Below, piece by piece: positions 16,801 to 26,342 of a stretch of 64,000 nt of DNA. The position numbers were made by a program, and so were the translations under genes. Source of the stretch: Rubrivivax rivuli (lineage in GTDB: Bacteria; Pseudomonadota; Gammaproteobacteria; Burkholderiales; Burkholderiaceae_C); assembly GCF_004016505.1 (NCBI RefSeq), contig NZ_SACR01000003.1, positions 496,001 to 560,000 of the forward strand, written 5' to 3'. How positions within the stretch are numbered: position 1 is the first letter of the stretch; every line of letters starts with the position of its first letter. The notes under the pieces are model-generated. The model was not told the DNA's origin, did not search any database, and saw nothing but the letters and a program-made list of their open reading frames with translations.

Positions 16801-17726
16801 CGCAGGCCGCCCACCCACCGGGCCTGGTGGTGGCCGCCCACGGCCGCCAGGTGATGGTGGAAACGCCGGCAGGACAGCGTGTGCTGTGCCTGACGCGCGG
16901 CAAGAAGAGCGAGCTGGTGGTGGGCGACCGCGTGCGCTGGTCCACCACCGGCGACGGCGGCGTCATCGACAGCCTGGTCGAGCGCCGCAACCTGCTCTTC
17001 CGCCAGGACGAGTGGCGCACCAAGTCCTTCGCGGCCAACCTCGACCTGCTGCTCATCCTGGTGGCGCCCGAGCCGGTGTTCAGCGAATCACAGCTCACGC
17101 GCGCGCTCATCGCCGCCGCAGCGGCCGACATCCCGGTGTGCATCGGCCTGAACAAGACCGACCTGCCGGGCGCACCCGTCGCGCGCGAGCGCCTCGCGCC
17201 TTACCGTGCGATGGGCACGCCCGTCATCGAGCTGGCCCTCAAGCGCGAGCCCGAGGCCGCGCGCGCCACGCTGGCGCCGCTGCTGGCCGGCCGCACGACG
17301 CTGGTGCTGGGCCCCAGTGGCATGGGCAAAAGCACGCTGATCAACCTGCTGGTGCCGCAGGCCGAGGCCCAGGTGGGCGAGATCTCGCAGGCGCTGAACA
17401 CGGGGCGCCACACGACCACGAGCACACGCTGGTACTGGCTGGATGGCGCCGAAACGGTGGATGAGACCGGCGCCGCCCCTCGCGCCGCGCTCATCGATTC
17501 ACCCGGCTTCCAGGAATTCGGCCTGCGCCAGGTGGCGCCCGAGCAGTTGGCGGGCCTGATGCCCGACTACGCCGCGGCGCTGGGCCACTGCCGCTTCCAC
17601 AACTGCAGCCACCTGCACGAACCCGGCTGCGGCGTGCGCGAAGCCGCCGCGCGTGGCGAGATCAGCCCGACGCGGCAGCGCATCTACGCCGAATTGTTCG
17701 AAGAGTTGTCTCAGAAGCGCTGGTGA
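16797..17726 (+). CDS. rsgA: Ribosome small subunit-dependent GTPase A
   Basis: A circularly permuted GTPase that helps mature the 30S subunit. An N-terminal OB domain (VVAAHGRQVMVET...VVGDRVRW) is followed by G4 GLNKTDLPG, then G1 GPSGMGKSTLINLL and G3 DSPGFQEFG. A zinc-binding C-terminus has CRFHNCSHLHEPGC. Length (309) is normal. Its start is a TTG whose last bases form the TGA of phhB, so translation is probably coupled to that gene; no better start lies further in. Confidence 0.93.
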   Translation: MTQAAHPPGLVVAAHGRQVMVETPAGQRVLCLTRGKKSELVVGDRVRWSTTGDGGVIDSLVERRNLLFRQDEWRTKSFAANLDLLLILVAPEPVFSESQLTRALIAAAAADIPVCIGLNKTDLPGAPVARERLAPYRAMGTPVIELALKREPEAARATLAPLLAGRTTLVLGPSGMGKSTLINLLVPQAEAQVGEISQALNTGRHTTTSTRWYWLDGAETVDETGAAPRAALIDSPGFQEFGLRQVAPEQLAGLMPDYAAALGHCRFHNCSHLHEPGCGVREAAARGEISPTRQRIYAELFEELSQKRW

Positions 17727-17749
17727 GCGCAGGGCTCACCCGCCTGGGC

Positions 17750-18739
17750 TCAGCCGACCACGTGCGCCAGCGTCAGCAAGGCCACCAGCAGCATCCACAG
17801 CACCACCGAGCGCCACACCAGGCCCACCACGCTGTGCAGGTGGCCCGCCTGGGCGGGCGCGCCCGAGGTGGAGCCTTGTGCATCGGCCATGCGCGCATCG
17901 CCGCCGGCGTTGAAGGTCTTGCTGCGGTCGGGCGTGACGCCCGGGGCCGCGGCGCCGCCCAGCTGCACCCCCACCGCGCCAGCGGCGGCAGCCAGGATCA
18001 CGCCCTCGTTCGGGTGCTGCCAGAGCGTGGCGTCACGCCGCCAGCTGGCCGCGGCTTCCTCGAAGTTGCCGACGACGGCGAAACCGAAGGCCGTCAGCCG
18101 TGCCGGCACGTGGTCGATCAGGCCGAAGAGGCGCTGGCTCAGGGCCAGCAGGCCGTCGTTGCCGGGCGCGTCCAGGCTGCGGTGGCGGTAGCTCCAGTAG
18201 CGCGTGGAGAACTCGGCCATGCGGTAGAGCACCGCGCCCATGGGCCCGAAACCCAGCGCCGAGAACAGCACGAACCAGAAGAAGACGCCGAAGACATGGC
18301 GGTGCGCGGCCAGCAGCGCGTGTTCGATGACGTGGCGCAGCACCTCGGTGCGCGGCAGCTCGCTGGCGTCGAGATGGCGCCACTCGGCCAACAGGCGGCG
18401 CGCCTCGTTTTCGTCGCCGCGCTCCAAGGCGTCGCGGATGTCGGTGAAGTAATGGCTGAACTGGCGGAAGCCCAGTGTCAGGTAGAGCAGCGCCACATCG
18501 AAGGCCAGCGCCAGCAGCAGGCTGTAGTGGCTGATGAGCAGGTGCACCGCACCCACCAGCACCGCCGGCACCAGCACCGAGACGCACCAGACCACCCAGC
18601 GGTGGTGGGGCTGGCCCGCATCGAAGTTGCGGCCGGTCCAGCGCACCCAGCCCATCAGGGTTTCGTGCACCCAGTTGTCGCGCGGCAGCGGCTTGAGCTG
18701 TTCGATCAGCAGCGCAAACAGGACGGCGAAGAAACTCAT
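17750..18739 (-). CDS. CobD/CbiB family protein
   Basis: A 329-residue membrane protein of the CobD/CbiB family, whose characterised members attach aminopropanol to cobyric acid in cobalamin synthesis. The N-terminal MSFFAVLFALLIEQLKPLPRDN, the helix near 50-75 and FVLFSALGFGPMGAVLYRMAEF fit the family. The N-terminus lacks the usual DxxxGDP-type motif of true CobD proteins, and no other cobalamin genes are present. The long middle region is specific to the betaproteobacterial group. A function other than cobinamide synthesis is quite possible. A -10-like TATCAT sits 8 bases before the ATG. Confidence 0.8.
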   Translation of the reverse strand: MSFFAVLFALLIEQLKPLPRDNWVHETLMGWVRWTGRNFDAGQPHHRWVVWCVSVLVPAVLVGAVHLLISHYSLLLALAFDVALLYLTLGFRQFSHYFTDIRDALERGDENEARRLLAEWRHLDASELPRTEVLRHVIEHALLAAHRHVFGVFFWFVLFSALGFGPMGAVLYRMAEFSTRYWSYRHRSLDAPGNDGLLALSQRLFGLIDHVPARLTAFGFAVVGNFEEAAASWRRDATLWQHPNEGVILAAAAGAVGVQLGGAAAPGVTPDRSKTFNAGGDARMADAQGSTSGAPAQAGHLHSVVGLVWRSVVLWMLLVALLTLAHVVG

Positions 18740-18747
18740 CGCGGCGG

Positions 18748-18753
18748 ATGATA
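18748..18753 (-). promoter_or_regulatory. -10-like hexamer TATCAT before the CobD/CbiB-family gene
   Basis: On the minus strand TATCAT is followed by 8 bases and the ATG at 18739, without a ribosome binding site. Putative leaderless start. Confidence 0.35.
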
Positions 18754-18787
18754 GGGGCAGCTTTGGCGGGTCTGTCCCGGCATGCGA

Positions 18788-19498
18788 TCAGGCGCTGAGA
18801 AAGCGGTACAGGTTGCGCAGCATCGCGGCCGTGGCGCCCCAGATGAAGTACTCGCGCGGCTGGCCGTCGGGGCCCACACCGGGCCAGGGCATGGACAGGA
18901 ACTGGCGCGCCTCTTCCTCATGGGTGAAGAGGTGGCGGCGGTGGTGGGCGGGGTTCATCAGCCAGGCCAGCGGCACCTCGAAAGCCTCAGCCACCTCGAA
19001 GCTGTCCAGCGCCACCGTGTAGGGCGCGCGCACCAACGCGATGACGGGCGTGACCACGAAGCTGGTCACCGTGGTGTAGGTGGGCAGGCGGCCGATGACT
19101 TCCACCTCGTGGCGGGCCAGGCCCACCTCTTCTTCGGCCTCGCGCAACGCGGTGGCCTCGGGGCTGCCGTCTTCGGGTTCGCTGCGGCCACCGGGGAAGC
19201 TGATCTGCCCGGCATGGTCGCGCAGGTGTTCGGTGCGGCGTGTCAGCAGCACGTGCAGGCCGTCGTCGTCGCCCGTGGCCGGGCGCTGCACCAGCGGTAC
19301 CAGCACCGCCGCGTGGGCCGGTTCGCGGCCGCTGAAGGGGCGGCCATCACCCGTGAACTCGGGCTGCCAGACGGGCTGAGCGGCGAAGTGCTGGCGCAGG
19401 GCGGCAGCACGCAGGCGGGCGGCCGGCACGGGCGGCAGGTGGGCGTCGACGCCCACCACGGGCACCGCACGCGGGTCGAGGATGCGCGGGCGGCTCAT
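18788..19498 (-). CDS. Nudix hydrolase, CoA pyrophosphatase type
   Basis: A 236-residue hydrolase of the NUDT7/YeaB type, which splits CoA or its derivatives into phosphopantetheine and 3',5'-ADP. The Nudix box is GGRSEPEDGSPEATALREAE followed by EEVGL near residues 105-130. LTRRTEHLRDHAGQISFPGG just before it is the CoA-specific signature seen in this subgroup. The start is the ATG at 19498. It lies downstream of rplS on the same strand but behind a strong terminator, so it probably has its own promoter. Confidence 0.88.
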   Translation of the reverse strand: MSRPRILDPRAVPVVGVDAHLPPVPAARLRAAALRQHFAAQPVWQPEFTGDGRPFSGREPAHAAVLVPLVQRPATGDDDGLHVLLTRRTEHLRDHAGQISFPGGRSEPEDGSPEATALREAEEEVGLARHEVEVIGRLPTYTTVTSFVVTPVIALVRAPYTVALDSFEVAEAFEVPLAWLMNPAHHRRHLFTHEEEARQFLSMPWPGVGPDGQPREYFIWGATAAMLRNLYRFLSA

Positions 19499-19553
19499 GC
19501 CAGCCCCTGGCGACACGCGCGGGGCGCAGGCCGCACGGCAGCGGCCTGGAATG

Positions 19554-19578
19554 AAAAAGGCCGCCCGGAGGCGGCCTT
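19554..19578 (-). terminator. Rho-independent terminator of the rpsP-rplS operon
   Basis: On the minus strand a 9 bp perfect stem (AAGGCCGCC, loop TCCG, GGCGGCCTT; plus-strand 19557-19578) runs straight into a T-run (19554-19558). It lies 33 bases after the rplS stop and ahead of the Nudix gene. Confidence 0.85.
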
Positions 19579-19610
19579 CGTCGGCAGCACCCGGGTCCGG
19601 GCGCTGGGGC

Positions 19611-19967
19611 TCATCCGGCGAGCTTTTCCTTGATGCGCGCCGACTTGCCGCTGCGCTGGCGCAGGTAGTACAGCTTGGCACGGCGCACGTCGCCGCGGCG
19701 CTTGACTTCGATGCTGGCGATCAGCGGGCTGTAGGTCTGGAAGGTGCGCTCCACGCCTTCACCGCTGGAGATCTTGCGCACGATGAAGCTGCTGTTCAGG
19801 CCGCGGTTGCGCTTGGCGATGACCACGCCTTCGTAGGCCTGCACGCGCTTGCGGGTGCCTTCAACGACGTTCACGTTGACGATCACGGTGTCGCCAGGGG
19901 CGAAAGCCGGGATGGTCTTGTTCAGGCGAGCAATTTCTTCCTGCTCGAGGACGGCAATCAGGTTCAA
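19611..19967 (-). CDS. rplS: 50S ribosomal protein L19
   Basis: A 118-residue protein at the 30S-50S interface. The hallmark blocks [55 protein letters not shown] and [17 protein letters not shown] are all present. The start codon is TTG at 19967, with a GGAG ribosome binding site at a good distance; no ATG is available. It is the last gene of the rpsP-rimM-trmD-rplS operon, separated from trmD by 112 bases. Confidence 0.97.
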   Translation of the reverse strand: MNLIAVLEQEEIARLNKTIPAFAPGDTVIVNVNVVEGTRKRVQAYEGVVIAKRNRGLNSSFIVRKISSGEGVERTFQTYSPLIASIEVKRRGDVRRAKLYYLRQRSGKSARIKEKLAG

Positions 19968-20079
19968 GGTTTTCTCCGAAGTGATCGTGTCGCGGGCTGT
20001 TGCGGAATTGTTCGCCGGGCTGGTGGCTGTGAGGCCAGGGCCCGGGCGGTGGCCCGGCAGAGGATCGAAAAGCCTTTGA

Positions 20080-20832
20080 TTATAGCCCGAGCTGGGACAG
20101 GAAGCGTTCGTCCTGCTTGCTCAGGCGCCCGGCGGCGCGTGCTGCCGTGATCAATTCAGGCCTGCGGCGCGCCGTGGCCTCCAGCGAACGTTCACGCCGC
20201 CAGCGCGCGATGTCACCGTGGTGGCCCGAGAGCAGCACCGCCGGCACAGCCTGCGCCTGACCCTCGATCTGCAGCACCTCGGGGCGGCTGAAGTGCGGGC
20301 CTTCGAGCAGACCGTCGGAAAAGCTGTCCTGCTGGTGCGAGGGCGCGGCGAGCACGCCCTCCTGCAGGCGCGCCACGGCGTCCAGCAGCGCGAGCGCCGG
20401 CAGTTCGCCGCCAGACAGGACGAAGTCGCCCAGGCTGATCTCGTGCGTGACGTGGGCGTCGAGCAGGCGCTGGTCGATGCCCTCGTAACGGCCGCACAGC
20501 AGCACGGCGCCAGGGCCCTGTGCGAAGTCCTGCACCAGCGCCTGGTCGAGGCGGCGGCCGGTGGGCGTGAAGTGCACCACCGCGGGCCGTGCCTGTTCGC
20601 GGTCAGCCGCCACGGCCTGCAACGCGCGCTGCAGCGGCTCGGCCAGCATGACCATGCCGGGGCCGCCGCCGTAGGGGCGGTCGTCGACACGGCGGTAGTT
20701 GTCGTCGGCGAAATCGCGCAGCTGCCACAGGCGCACGTCGACCTGGCGGCTCTCGTAGGCTCGGCGCGTGATGCCGTGCTGGAGGTGGGGTGCGAAGAGC
20801 TCCGGGAAGAGCGTGATGACGTCGAAGCGCAT
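20080..20832 (-). CDS. trmD: tRNA (guanine-N1)-methyltransferase
   Basis: This enzyme methylates G37 next to the anticodon of certain tRNAs, preventing +1 frameshifting. The 250 residues begin [13 protein letters not shown] and contain the SAM-binding trefoil knot segment: [14 protein letters not shown], then [39 protein letters not shown] is the conserved N-terminal motif. The order between rimM and rplS is canonical. Confidence 0.97.
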   Translation of the reverse strand: MRFDVITLFPELFAPHLQHGITRRAYESRQVDVRLWQLRDFADDNYRRVDDRPYGGGPGMVMLAEPLQRALQAVAADREQARPAVVHFTPTGRRLDQALVQDFAQGPGAVLLCGRYEGIDQRLLDAHVTHEISLGDFVLSGGELPALALLDAVARLQEGVLAAPSHQQDSFSDGLLEGPHFSRPEVLQIEGQAQAVPAVLLSGHHGDIARWRRERSLEATARRRPELITAARAAGRLSKQDERFLSQLGL

Positions 20833-20862
20833 CGTGCGGGCCGCAGGCGGCTTCAGGCGCAG

Positions 20863-21459
20863 TCAGGCGGCGTCGGCGTCGGGCTCGAAATCCCAGTCGA
20901 CGCCGATGCGCTTGGCGCCGAGGTCGACGCCATCCACGTAGGCCTCGACGAAAGGAATCAGCACTTCCTCGGCCGTGGCATCGGCGGGCTGGATGCGCAG
21001 CACGCAGTGCGGGCCGGTCTCGATCAGGCCCACCACCTCGCCCAGGGCGGTGCCCGCGCGGTTGTGCACCTGAAGGCCGATGAGATCGACCCAGTAGAAC
21101 TCGCCCTCGTCGGGCGTGGGGAAGCTGGAGCGCGCGATCAACACGGTGGCGCCCTTCAGCGCCTCAGCCGCGTTGCGGTCGTCCATGTCGTGCACGGTGG
21201 CCACGACACCGTCACCGTGCTCTTTGGCGGTGGCGATGCGCAGCAGCGTCGGGAAGGCGCCGGCCCCGGGCCGCGGCCCCTCGGGCGGGCGCAGGAACCA
21301 ACGCTTGGAGGAAAACAGCGCCTGGGGATCGGCGGCGAAGGGCTTGACCCGGATGCCGCCCTTGATGCCCCAGGCGCCCATGACACGGCCCACTTCCACC
21401 GCATCGGCGGGCACGGACGGCGTGTCCGTGTCGCCCAGCGCGCGGGGGGCCGTGCTCAT
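20863..21459 (-). CDS. rimM: Ribosome maturation factor RimM
   Basis: A 198-residue protein that assists assembly of the head of the 30S subunit around S19. The N-terminal RimM barrel shows VEVGRVMGAWGIKGGIRVKPF, and the PRC-barrel C-terminus has EFYWVDLIGLQVHN and ILIPFVEAYVDGVDL-like strands. The start is the ATG at 21459, 19 bases after the rpsP stop; a long N-terminal tail (about 20 residues) precedes the domain. Confidence 0.95.
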   Translation of the reverse strand: MSTAPRALGDTDTPSVPADAVEVGRVMGAWGIKGGIRVKPFAADPQALFSSKRWFLRPPEGPRPGAGAFPTLLRIATAKEHGDGVVATVHDMDDRNAAEALKGATVLIARSSFPTPDEGEFYWVDLIGLQVHNRAGTALGEVVGLIETGPHCVLRIQPADATAEEVLIPFVEAYVDGVDLGAKRIGVDWDFEPDADAA

Positions 21460-21478
21460 GGTGCAGGCTGAAGGGCCC

Positions 21479-21727
21479 TCAGGCCGCCTTCTTGGCCTGG
21501 TCGACCAGGCGCGCCACGGTGGGCGACAGCTGGGCACCGACGCCGACCCAGTGGGTCACGCGGTCCATGGCCACACGCAGGGGCTGCTCGGCGCCCGAGG
21601 CGACGGGGTTGTAGAAGCCCACGCGCTCGATGAAGCGGCCGTCACGGCGCTCACGGCTGTCGGCCACGACGATGTTGAAGAACGGGCGCTTCTTGGCGCC
21701 GCCACGAGCCAGTCGGATCACGACCAT
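21479..21727 (-). CDS. rpsP: 30S ribosomal protein S16
   Basis: An 82-residue ribosomal protein, first gene of the operon. [39 protein letters not shown] and the [17 protein letters not shown] segment are diagnostic. AAGGAA precedes the ATG at 21727 at a suitable distance. The leader from the TATAAT box at 21902 is long, about 170 bases. Confidence 0.97.
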   Translation of the reverse strand: MVVIRLARGGAKKRPFFNIVVADSRERRDGRFIERVGFYNPVASGAEQPLRVAMDRVTHWVGVGAQLSPTVARLVDQAKKAA

Positions 21728-21901
21728 GTGATATTTCCTTGGGAACAGTGTTCGGCGAACACGCCACGGGAGACACACCGGGCAGGGCCACCTGGGTGGC
21801 CGACAAGCTCTTCGAACCCTGTTCGAGTAGCCGCCGACCGCGGCCGGCACCGTAGATACGCCGCCCGTGTTCCCACGTGCGACCGGCGCCGAAAACCGCG
21901 C

Positions 21902-21929
21902 ATTATAAACTGCCCGGCTGCCCTGTTGA
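21902..21929 (-). promoter_or_regulatory. Sigma70-type promoter of the rpsP operon
   Basis: On the minus strand a perfect -10 TATAAT (21902-21907) is preceded by a 16-base spacer and TCAACA (21924-21929), a four-of-six match to TTGACA. It is the best promoter in the intergenic space ahead of rpsP. Confidence 0.6.
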
Positions 21930-21979
21930 GCGATGTTGCCCAGGGCCTGCCCCAACGCCCTGCCCTCCCAGCCTGCCCC

Positions 21980-22408
21980 ATGCCCGCGCGCTACCGTTCC
22001 AAGACCCTCGCCACCTGGCTGGCCCTGCTGCTGGGCACGCTGGGCGTGCACCGCTTCTACCTGCACGGCATGAAAGACCTGCTCGGCTGGCTGCACCCCT
22101 GGCCCACGCTGCTGGGCCTGGCCGGCCTGGTGCGCCTGCAGAACCTGGGGCAGGACGACCGGACGGCCTGGCTGCTGATCCCGGTGTTCGGGCTGATGTT
22201 CTCGGTGGCCATGCTGACGGCCATCGTCTATGCGCTGACGCCCGACGAGCAGTGGGACGCCCGCCGCAACCCGGGCCAGCCCGGCCGCAACACCCGCTGG
22301 GGCCCGGTGCTCGCCGCCATCCTGGCGCTGCTGCTGGGGGGCGGTGTGCTGATGGGCACCATCGCCTACGGCGGACAGAAGTTCTTCGAGTGGCAGATGG
22401 GGGTCTGA
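21980..22408 (+). CDS. TM2 domain membrane protein
   Basis: A 142-residue membrane protein. The start [30 protein letters not shown] is the TM2 pattern (basic tail, helix, GxHRFYLG-like turn). Three or four helices follow, near residues 10-28, 40-55, 70-95 and 112-135. TM2 proteins have no established function. The gene diverges from rpsP and converges with pit. Confidence 0.75.
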   Translation: MPARYRSKTLATWLALLLGTLGVHRFYLHGMKDLLGWLHPWPTLLGLAGLVRLQNLGQDDRTAWLLIPVFGLMFSVAMLTAIVYALTPDEQWDARRNPGQPGRNTRWGPVLAAILALLLGGGVLMGTIAYGGQKFFEWQMGV

Positions 22409-22446
22409 GGTCCAGCCGGCCCGCTCCCCCCTGCCCCCCAGACCCC

Positions 22447-23466
22447 TCAGAACAGCAGCATGCTCAGGGCGTAGCAAAGCGCCGCGATCAGGGCCGTGGC
22501 TGGGATGGTGACGATCCAGGCCATCACGATGTGCCCCGCCAGCCCCCAGCGCACCGCCGACGCGTTGCGCACCGAGCCGACGCCGAAGATGGCGCCGGTG
22601 ATGGTGTGGGTGGTGCTCACGGGCACGCCCAGGCCCGTGGCCACGAAGAGGGTGATGGCCCCGCCCGTCTCGGCGCAGAAGCCGCCCACGGGCTTGAGCT
22701 TGGTGATGCGCTGGCCCATGGTCTTGACGATGCGCCAGCCGCCGAACATCGTGCCCAGGCCGATGGCGATGTAGCAGCTCCAGATCACCCAGGTCGGCGG
22801 CAGCTTGTCGCTGGCCTGGCTGTAGCCGGCCGCGATGAGCAGCAGCCAGACGATGCCGATGGTTTTCTGCGCGTCGTTGCCGCCGTGACCCAGCGAGTAG
22901 AGCCCCGCCGACACCAACTGCAGCCGTCTGAACACGTTGTCGACCTTGATGGGTGACATTCGCAGGCAGATCCACGACACCGCCACCATCAGCAGCGAGC
23001 CGAGCAGGAACCCCATCATCGGCGAGATGAAGATGAAGGCCACCGTCTTCAGCACGCCCGCCCACACCAGCGGCCCGGTGCCGGCCTTGGCCAGCGTCGC
23101 GCCGACGATGCCGCCGATCAGCGCGTGCGAGCTGCTCGAAGGAATGCCGTACCACCAGGTGATGAGGTTCCAGGCGATGGCGCCGACCAAGGCGCCGAAG
23201 ACGACGTGCTGGTCGACGATGCCAGGGTCGACGATGCCTTTGCCCACGGTGGCGGCCACCTTGAGCTGGAAGAAGAAGATGGCGATGACGTTGAAGAAGG
23301 CTGCGAAGGCCACCGCCTGCCCCGGCTTGAGCACGCCGGTGGAGACCACGGTCGCAATGGAGTTGGCCGCGTCGTGGAAGCCGTTCATGAAGTCGAACAG
23401 CAGCGCCAGCACCACGAGCATCACCACCACCCAGAACGCCATTGGGACGGTCTGCACGGTTTCCAT
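22447..23466 (-). CDS. pit: Inorganic phosphate transporter, Pit family
   Basis: A 339-residue inner membrane permease moving metal-phosphate with protons. The two inverted repeats of the family each have their signature: [20 protein letters not shown] near residue 25 and [11 protein letters not shown] near 203, with [13 protein letters not shown] and [15 protein letters not shown] as the paired re-entrant segments. About ten helices are expected. It lies 9 bases after the DUF47 gene, the usual partner. Low phosphate regulation is possible (see the direct repeats at 24160-24192). Confidence 0.93.
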   Translation of the reverse strand: METVQTVPMAFWVVVMLVVLALLFDFMNGFHDAANSIATVVSTGVLKPGQAVAFAAFFNVIAIFFFQLKVAATVGKGIVDPGIVDQHVVFGALVGAIAWNLITWWYGIPSSSSHALIGGIVGATLAKAGTGPLVWAGVLKTVAFIFISPMMGFLLGSLLMVAVSWICLRMSPIKVDNVFRRLQLVSAGLYSLGHGGNDAQKTIGIVWLLLIAAGYSQASDKLPPTWVIWSCYIAIGLGTMFGGWRIVKTMGQRITKLKPVGGFCAETGGAITLFVATGLGVPVSTTHTITGAIFGVGSVRNASAVRWGLAGHIVMAWIVTIPATALIAALCYALSMLLF

Positions 23467-23475
23467 GGCCGAGCC

Positions 23476-24123
23476 TCAGCTGTTCTCGAGCACGATGCCT
23501 TCGACGAGGTTCGCGACGTCTTCGCAGCGGTCGGAAATCGATTCGAGGTGCTCGTACACGGCCTTGAGCTTGATGAGCTGACGGGTGTCGGGCTCCTCGC
23601 GGAAGAGGCGCGACATGGCCGCACGCATCACGCGGTCGGCATCGGATTCGAGTTGATCGATCTCCTCGCAGGTCTTCAGCACCGATTCGGCGACCTCGGC
23701 TTCCTTCAATCGCGGCAGCAGCGCCAGCACGCCCTGCACACGTTCACAGCAGCGCACCGAGATTTCCGACAAACGCAGCACGTCGTCGCTGAGCGTCTGC
23801 AAGTCGTAGAGCGACATCACCTCGCTGGTGTCCTGCAGCAGGTCGAGCACGTCGTCCATGCTGTTGATCAGGCGGTGGATGTGGTCGCGGTCCAGCGGCG
23901 TGATGAAGCTGCGGTGCAGCAGGCGGTGCACCTCGGCCGTCACCTTGTCGGCGGCACGTTCGCTGGCTCCCACGGCCTGGGCGTGCTTGTCGCGCTCGGC
24001 GGGGTCGCCATACACCTGCACCATGGCCAGGAAAGACCGCGCGCCCTCGGCGATGTGCGTGCCGTGTTCGTTGAAGAGTGCGAAGAAGTTGCCTTCCCGC
24101 GGCAAGAACCTGCCAAAGACCAT
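23476..24123 (-). CDS. DUF47 family (PhoU-like) partner of the phosphate transporter
   Basis: A 215-residue all-helical protein starting [21 protein letters not shown], the normal beginning of DUF47 proteins. PhoU-like acidic helices follow ([23 protein letters not shown] and [21 protein letters not shown]), with a metal-binding ExxxD-type look. DUF47 proteins are thought to control the adjacent Pit transporter, here 9 bases downstream. Confidence 0.9.
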   Translation of the reverse strand: MVFGRFLPREGNFFALFNEHGTHIAEGARSFLAMVQVYGDPAERDKHAQAVGASERAADKVTAEVHRLLHRSFITPLDRDHIHRLINSMDDVLDLLQDTSEVMSLYDLQTLSDDVLRLSEISVRCCERVQGVLALLPRLKEAEVAESVLKTCEEIDQLESDADRVMRAAMSRLFREEPDTRQLIKLKAVYEHLESISDRCEDVANLVEGIVLENS

Positions 24124-24159
24124 GCTCGCTCCGAAAGGCGCACGGGCCTTCGGCAGGCC

Positions 24160-24192
24160 TCGTCACGCAATAGTCACAAAATTGTCACGGGC
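24160..24192. promoter_or_regulatory. Triple 11-base direct repeat, possible Pho box
   Basis: GTCAC occurs at 24162-24166, 24173-24177 and 24184-24188, exactly 11 bases apart, as T-C-GTCACGCAA, TAGTCACAAAA and TTGTCACGGGC. The 11-base period and TGTCA core match PhoB sites (CTGTCATAAA(A/T)). It lies between the folK stop and the DUF47-pit start. The repeats read opposite to the direction of transcription of those genes, which weakens the call. Confidence 0.4.
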
Positions 24193-24195
24193 ATT

Positions 24196-24702
24196 CTAGG
24201 ACGGGGTCCAGAGCGTCTCGGGCAAGCGCTGCAAGGCTTGGTCGGCCACGTGCGGCAGCCAGGCCTGCAAGGCCCCCAGTTGCGGGTGCTGTTGGGCGGG
24301 GCAGAGTTCGAGCAAGGGCGCCAGCACGAAGTGGCGCAGGTGCAGCCGCGGGTGGGGCAGCGTGAGCTCAGGGGTGCACAGCACCGTGTCGCCGTGCAGC
24401 AGCAGGTCGAGGTCGAGCGTGCGCGGGGCGTTGCGGTAGGGCCGCTCGCGGCCGTGCTGCTGCTCGATGGCCTGCAGCGCCTGCAGCAGCGCGTTGGGCG
24501 CCAGCGCAGTCTCCACGCAGGCCACGGCGTTCAGGAAGTCGGGGCCCTGCGCCTCCACGGGCGCGCTGCGGTACAGGCCCGAGACCTGCAGCAGGCGGGT
24601 CTCGGGCAGTGCCGCCAAGGCCGTGACGGCCGCACGCAGCGTGGCACGGGCGTCCCCCAGGTTGGCGCCCAGGCCGATGCAGGCCCGAACGCGGGGGCTC
24701 AT
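24196..24702 (-). CDS. folK: 2-amino-4-hydroxy-6-hydroxymethyldihydropteridine diphosphokinase
   Basis: A cytoplasmic enzyme of folate synthesis that transfers pyrophosphate from ATP to hydroxymethyl-dihydropterin. The 168 residues show CIGLGANLGDARATLRAAV, SGLYRSAPVEAQGPDFLNAVACVET, and the signature PRTLDLDLLLHGD with LTLPHPRLHLRHFVLAPL. The start overlaps the pcnB stop by 4 bases; it is the last gene of the murJ operon. Confidence 0.95.
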   Translation of the reverse strand: MSPRVRACIGLGANLGDARATLRAAVTALAALPETRLLQVSGLYRSAPVEAQGPDFLNAVACVETALAPNALLQALQAIEQQHGRERPYRNAPRTLDLDLLLHGDTVLCTPELTLPHPRLHLRHFVLAPLLELCPAQQHPQLGALQAWLPHVADQALQRLPETLWTPS

Positions 24703-26342
24703 GTCGCGGGCGGGCCGCCCTCACCGCCCCCGGCGGGCCGGCCGCCACCCGGGCGGCGGCGCCGGCGGCGGCGCTTGCGCGGTGCGGCGCTGGCTTCGCC
24801 GGGGCAGGGGCTGTCCCCATCGTCGGCGTCGTCGTCGGCGTCGTCTTCGCCGTCACCCGGCTCGGCGGCCGGCGCCGTGCCGGCACGGGGGGCCTCGCCG
24901 CCGCGGGCCGGCACGCGCTTGGCCCCCCGCGCGGCGGGCTTCACGTCGCGCAGCAGGGCTTCGCGGTCTTCGTCGTTGCCGAGGTGGAAGTCTTCCCACC
25001 AGTCGGCCAGTTCCTGTGGCACCTCGCCGCAGTCGGCGCGCAGGCGCAGGAAGTCGTAGCCCGCGCGGAAGCGTGGCTGGGCCACGAGCGAGGCCGCCCC
25101 GCTGGGCGTGCGGCGCTCGAAGCGCGGCTGCATCAGCCAGACCTCGCGCATGTCGGCGGCCAGCTTGCCGCGGCCGGAGATGTCGCCGATGCGCGCGTCG
25201 AACACCGCGTCGATGGCCTGCTGCAGCGCCGGCACCGGCGGCTCGCCCGCGGCGCGCAGCGTGGCCCAGCGTTCCTGCACGTCGTGCCACAGCATGCAGG
25301 CCAGCATGTAGCTGGGCACCACGCTGCGGTTCTCGGCGACGCGGGTGTCGGTGTCCTGCAGCGCCTGGCGCACGAACTTCTCGCGCACCGGGTTGGGCTG
25401 TGCCGGCGCCAGCGCGGCATCGAGCACCGGGAAGATGTTCAGGCTGCCGCCGATCAAGCCGAACTTGCGCAGTTGCTCCACGCTGGCCAGCGCGTGGCCG
25501 GTCTGCATCAGCTTCACCATCTCGTCGAAGAGGCGCGAAATGGGCACGTTGCTGAGCAGCGGCGCGGCCTTCGCGATGGGCTTGAGCGTGGCCGGCTCGA
25601 GCGCAAAACCCAGCTTGGCCGCGAAGCGCACCACGCGGATGATGCGCACCGGGTCTTCGCGGTAGCGCGTGGCCGGGTCGCCGATCATGCGCAGCAGCCG
25701 CGCCCGCACGTCGGCCAGGCCGCCGTGGTAGTCGACCACGGTCTGCGTGACCGGGTCGTAGTACATCGCGTTGATGGTGAAGTCGCGCCGCGCGGCGTCT
25801 TCGATCTGCGGGCCCCAGACGTTGTCGCGCAGCACGCGGCCGCTGGCGTCCACCACGTGCTTCTTGTCGGCGATTTCGCTCTTGGCAGTTTTTTCGTTGC
25901 CGGCCACGGCGTCGGTGGCGGCCGGGTCCATGTAGGCGCGGAAGGTGCTCACCTCGATGGTTTCGTGCTCGCGCCCGCGGCCGAAGACCACGTGCACCAG
26001 CCGGAAGCGCCGGCCGATGATGAAGGCACGGCGGAACAGCGACTTCACCTGCTCGGGCGTGGCGTCGGTGGCGACGTCGAAGTCTTTCGGGCGCAGGCCC
26101 ACCAGCAGGTCGCGCACGGCGCCGCCGACGATGTACGCCTCGAAGCCGGCGTCCTTCAGCGTCTTCACGACGCGCACGGCATTGGCGTCGAGCAGTTGCG
26201 GGTCGATGCGGTGCTCGCTGGCCGAGATCTCGGTACGCTGGCCCAGCGGGATGGCCGGCGTGGCCGGTGCCGCGGCGGGCGGGGCCGCGGTGCCCGGCGT
26301 CTCGCCCTGGCCCAGCAGGCGCTGGATGAATTTCTTGATCAT
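24699..26342 (-). CDS. pcnB: Poly(A) polymerase I
   Basis: This enzyme adds 3' poly(A) tails that mark RNA for decay. The 547 residues include the nucleotidyltransferase core AYIVGGAVRDLLVGLRPKDFDVATDATPEQV (about residues 70-100) with the catalytic DxD, the RRDFTINAMYYDP motif and RFAAKLGFALEP. The C-terminal arm ends in an unusually basic and Gly-rich tail (RKRRRRRRRPGG...) after an acidic stretch (DGEDDADDDADDGD), likely for RNA binding. These features favour PcnB over a CCA-adding enzyme. It overlaps both neighbours by 4 bases. Confidence 0.93.
   Translation of the reverse strand: MIKKFIQRLLGQGETPGTAAPPAAAPATPAIPLGQRTEISASEHRIDPQLLDANAVRVVKTLKDAGFEAYIVGGAVRDLLVGLRPKDFDVATDATPEQVKSLFRRAFIIGRRFRLVHVVFGRGREHETIEVSTFRAYMDPAATDAVAGNEKTAKSEIADKKHVVDASGRVLRDNVWGPQIEDAARRDFTINAMYYDPVTQTVVDYHGGLADVRARLLRMIGDPATRYREDPVRIIRVVRFAAKLGFALEPATLKPIAKAAPLLSNVPISRLFDEMVKLMQTGHALASVEQLRKFGLIGGSLNIFPVLDAALAPAQPNPVREKFVRQALQDTDTRVAENRSVVPSYMLACMLWHDVQERWATLRAAGEPPVPALQQAIDAVFDARIGDISGRGKLAADMREVWLMQPRFERRTPSGAASLVAQPRFRAGYDFLRLRADCGEVPQELADWWEDFHLGNDEDREALLRDVKPAARGAKRVPARGGEAPRAGTAPAAEPGDGEDDADDDADDGDSPCPGEASAAPRKRRRRRRRPGGGRPAGGGEGGPPAT

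Noticed and set aside
17750..18739. A cobalamin biosynthesis locus
   Set aside because: Only one CobD/CbiB-family gene is present and it diverges from true CobD; no other cob genes occur in the window.
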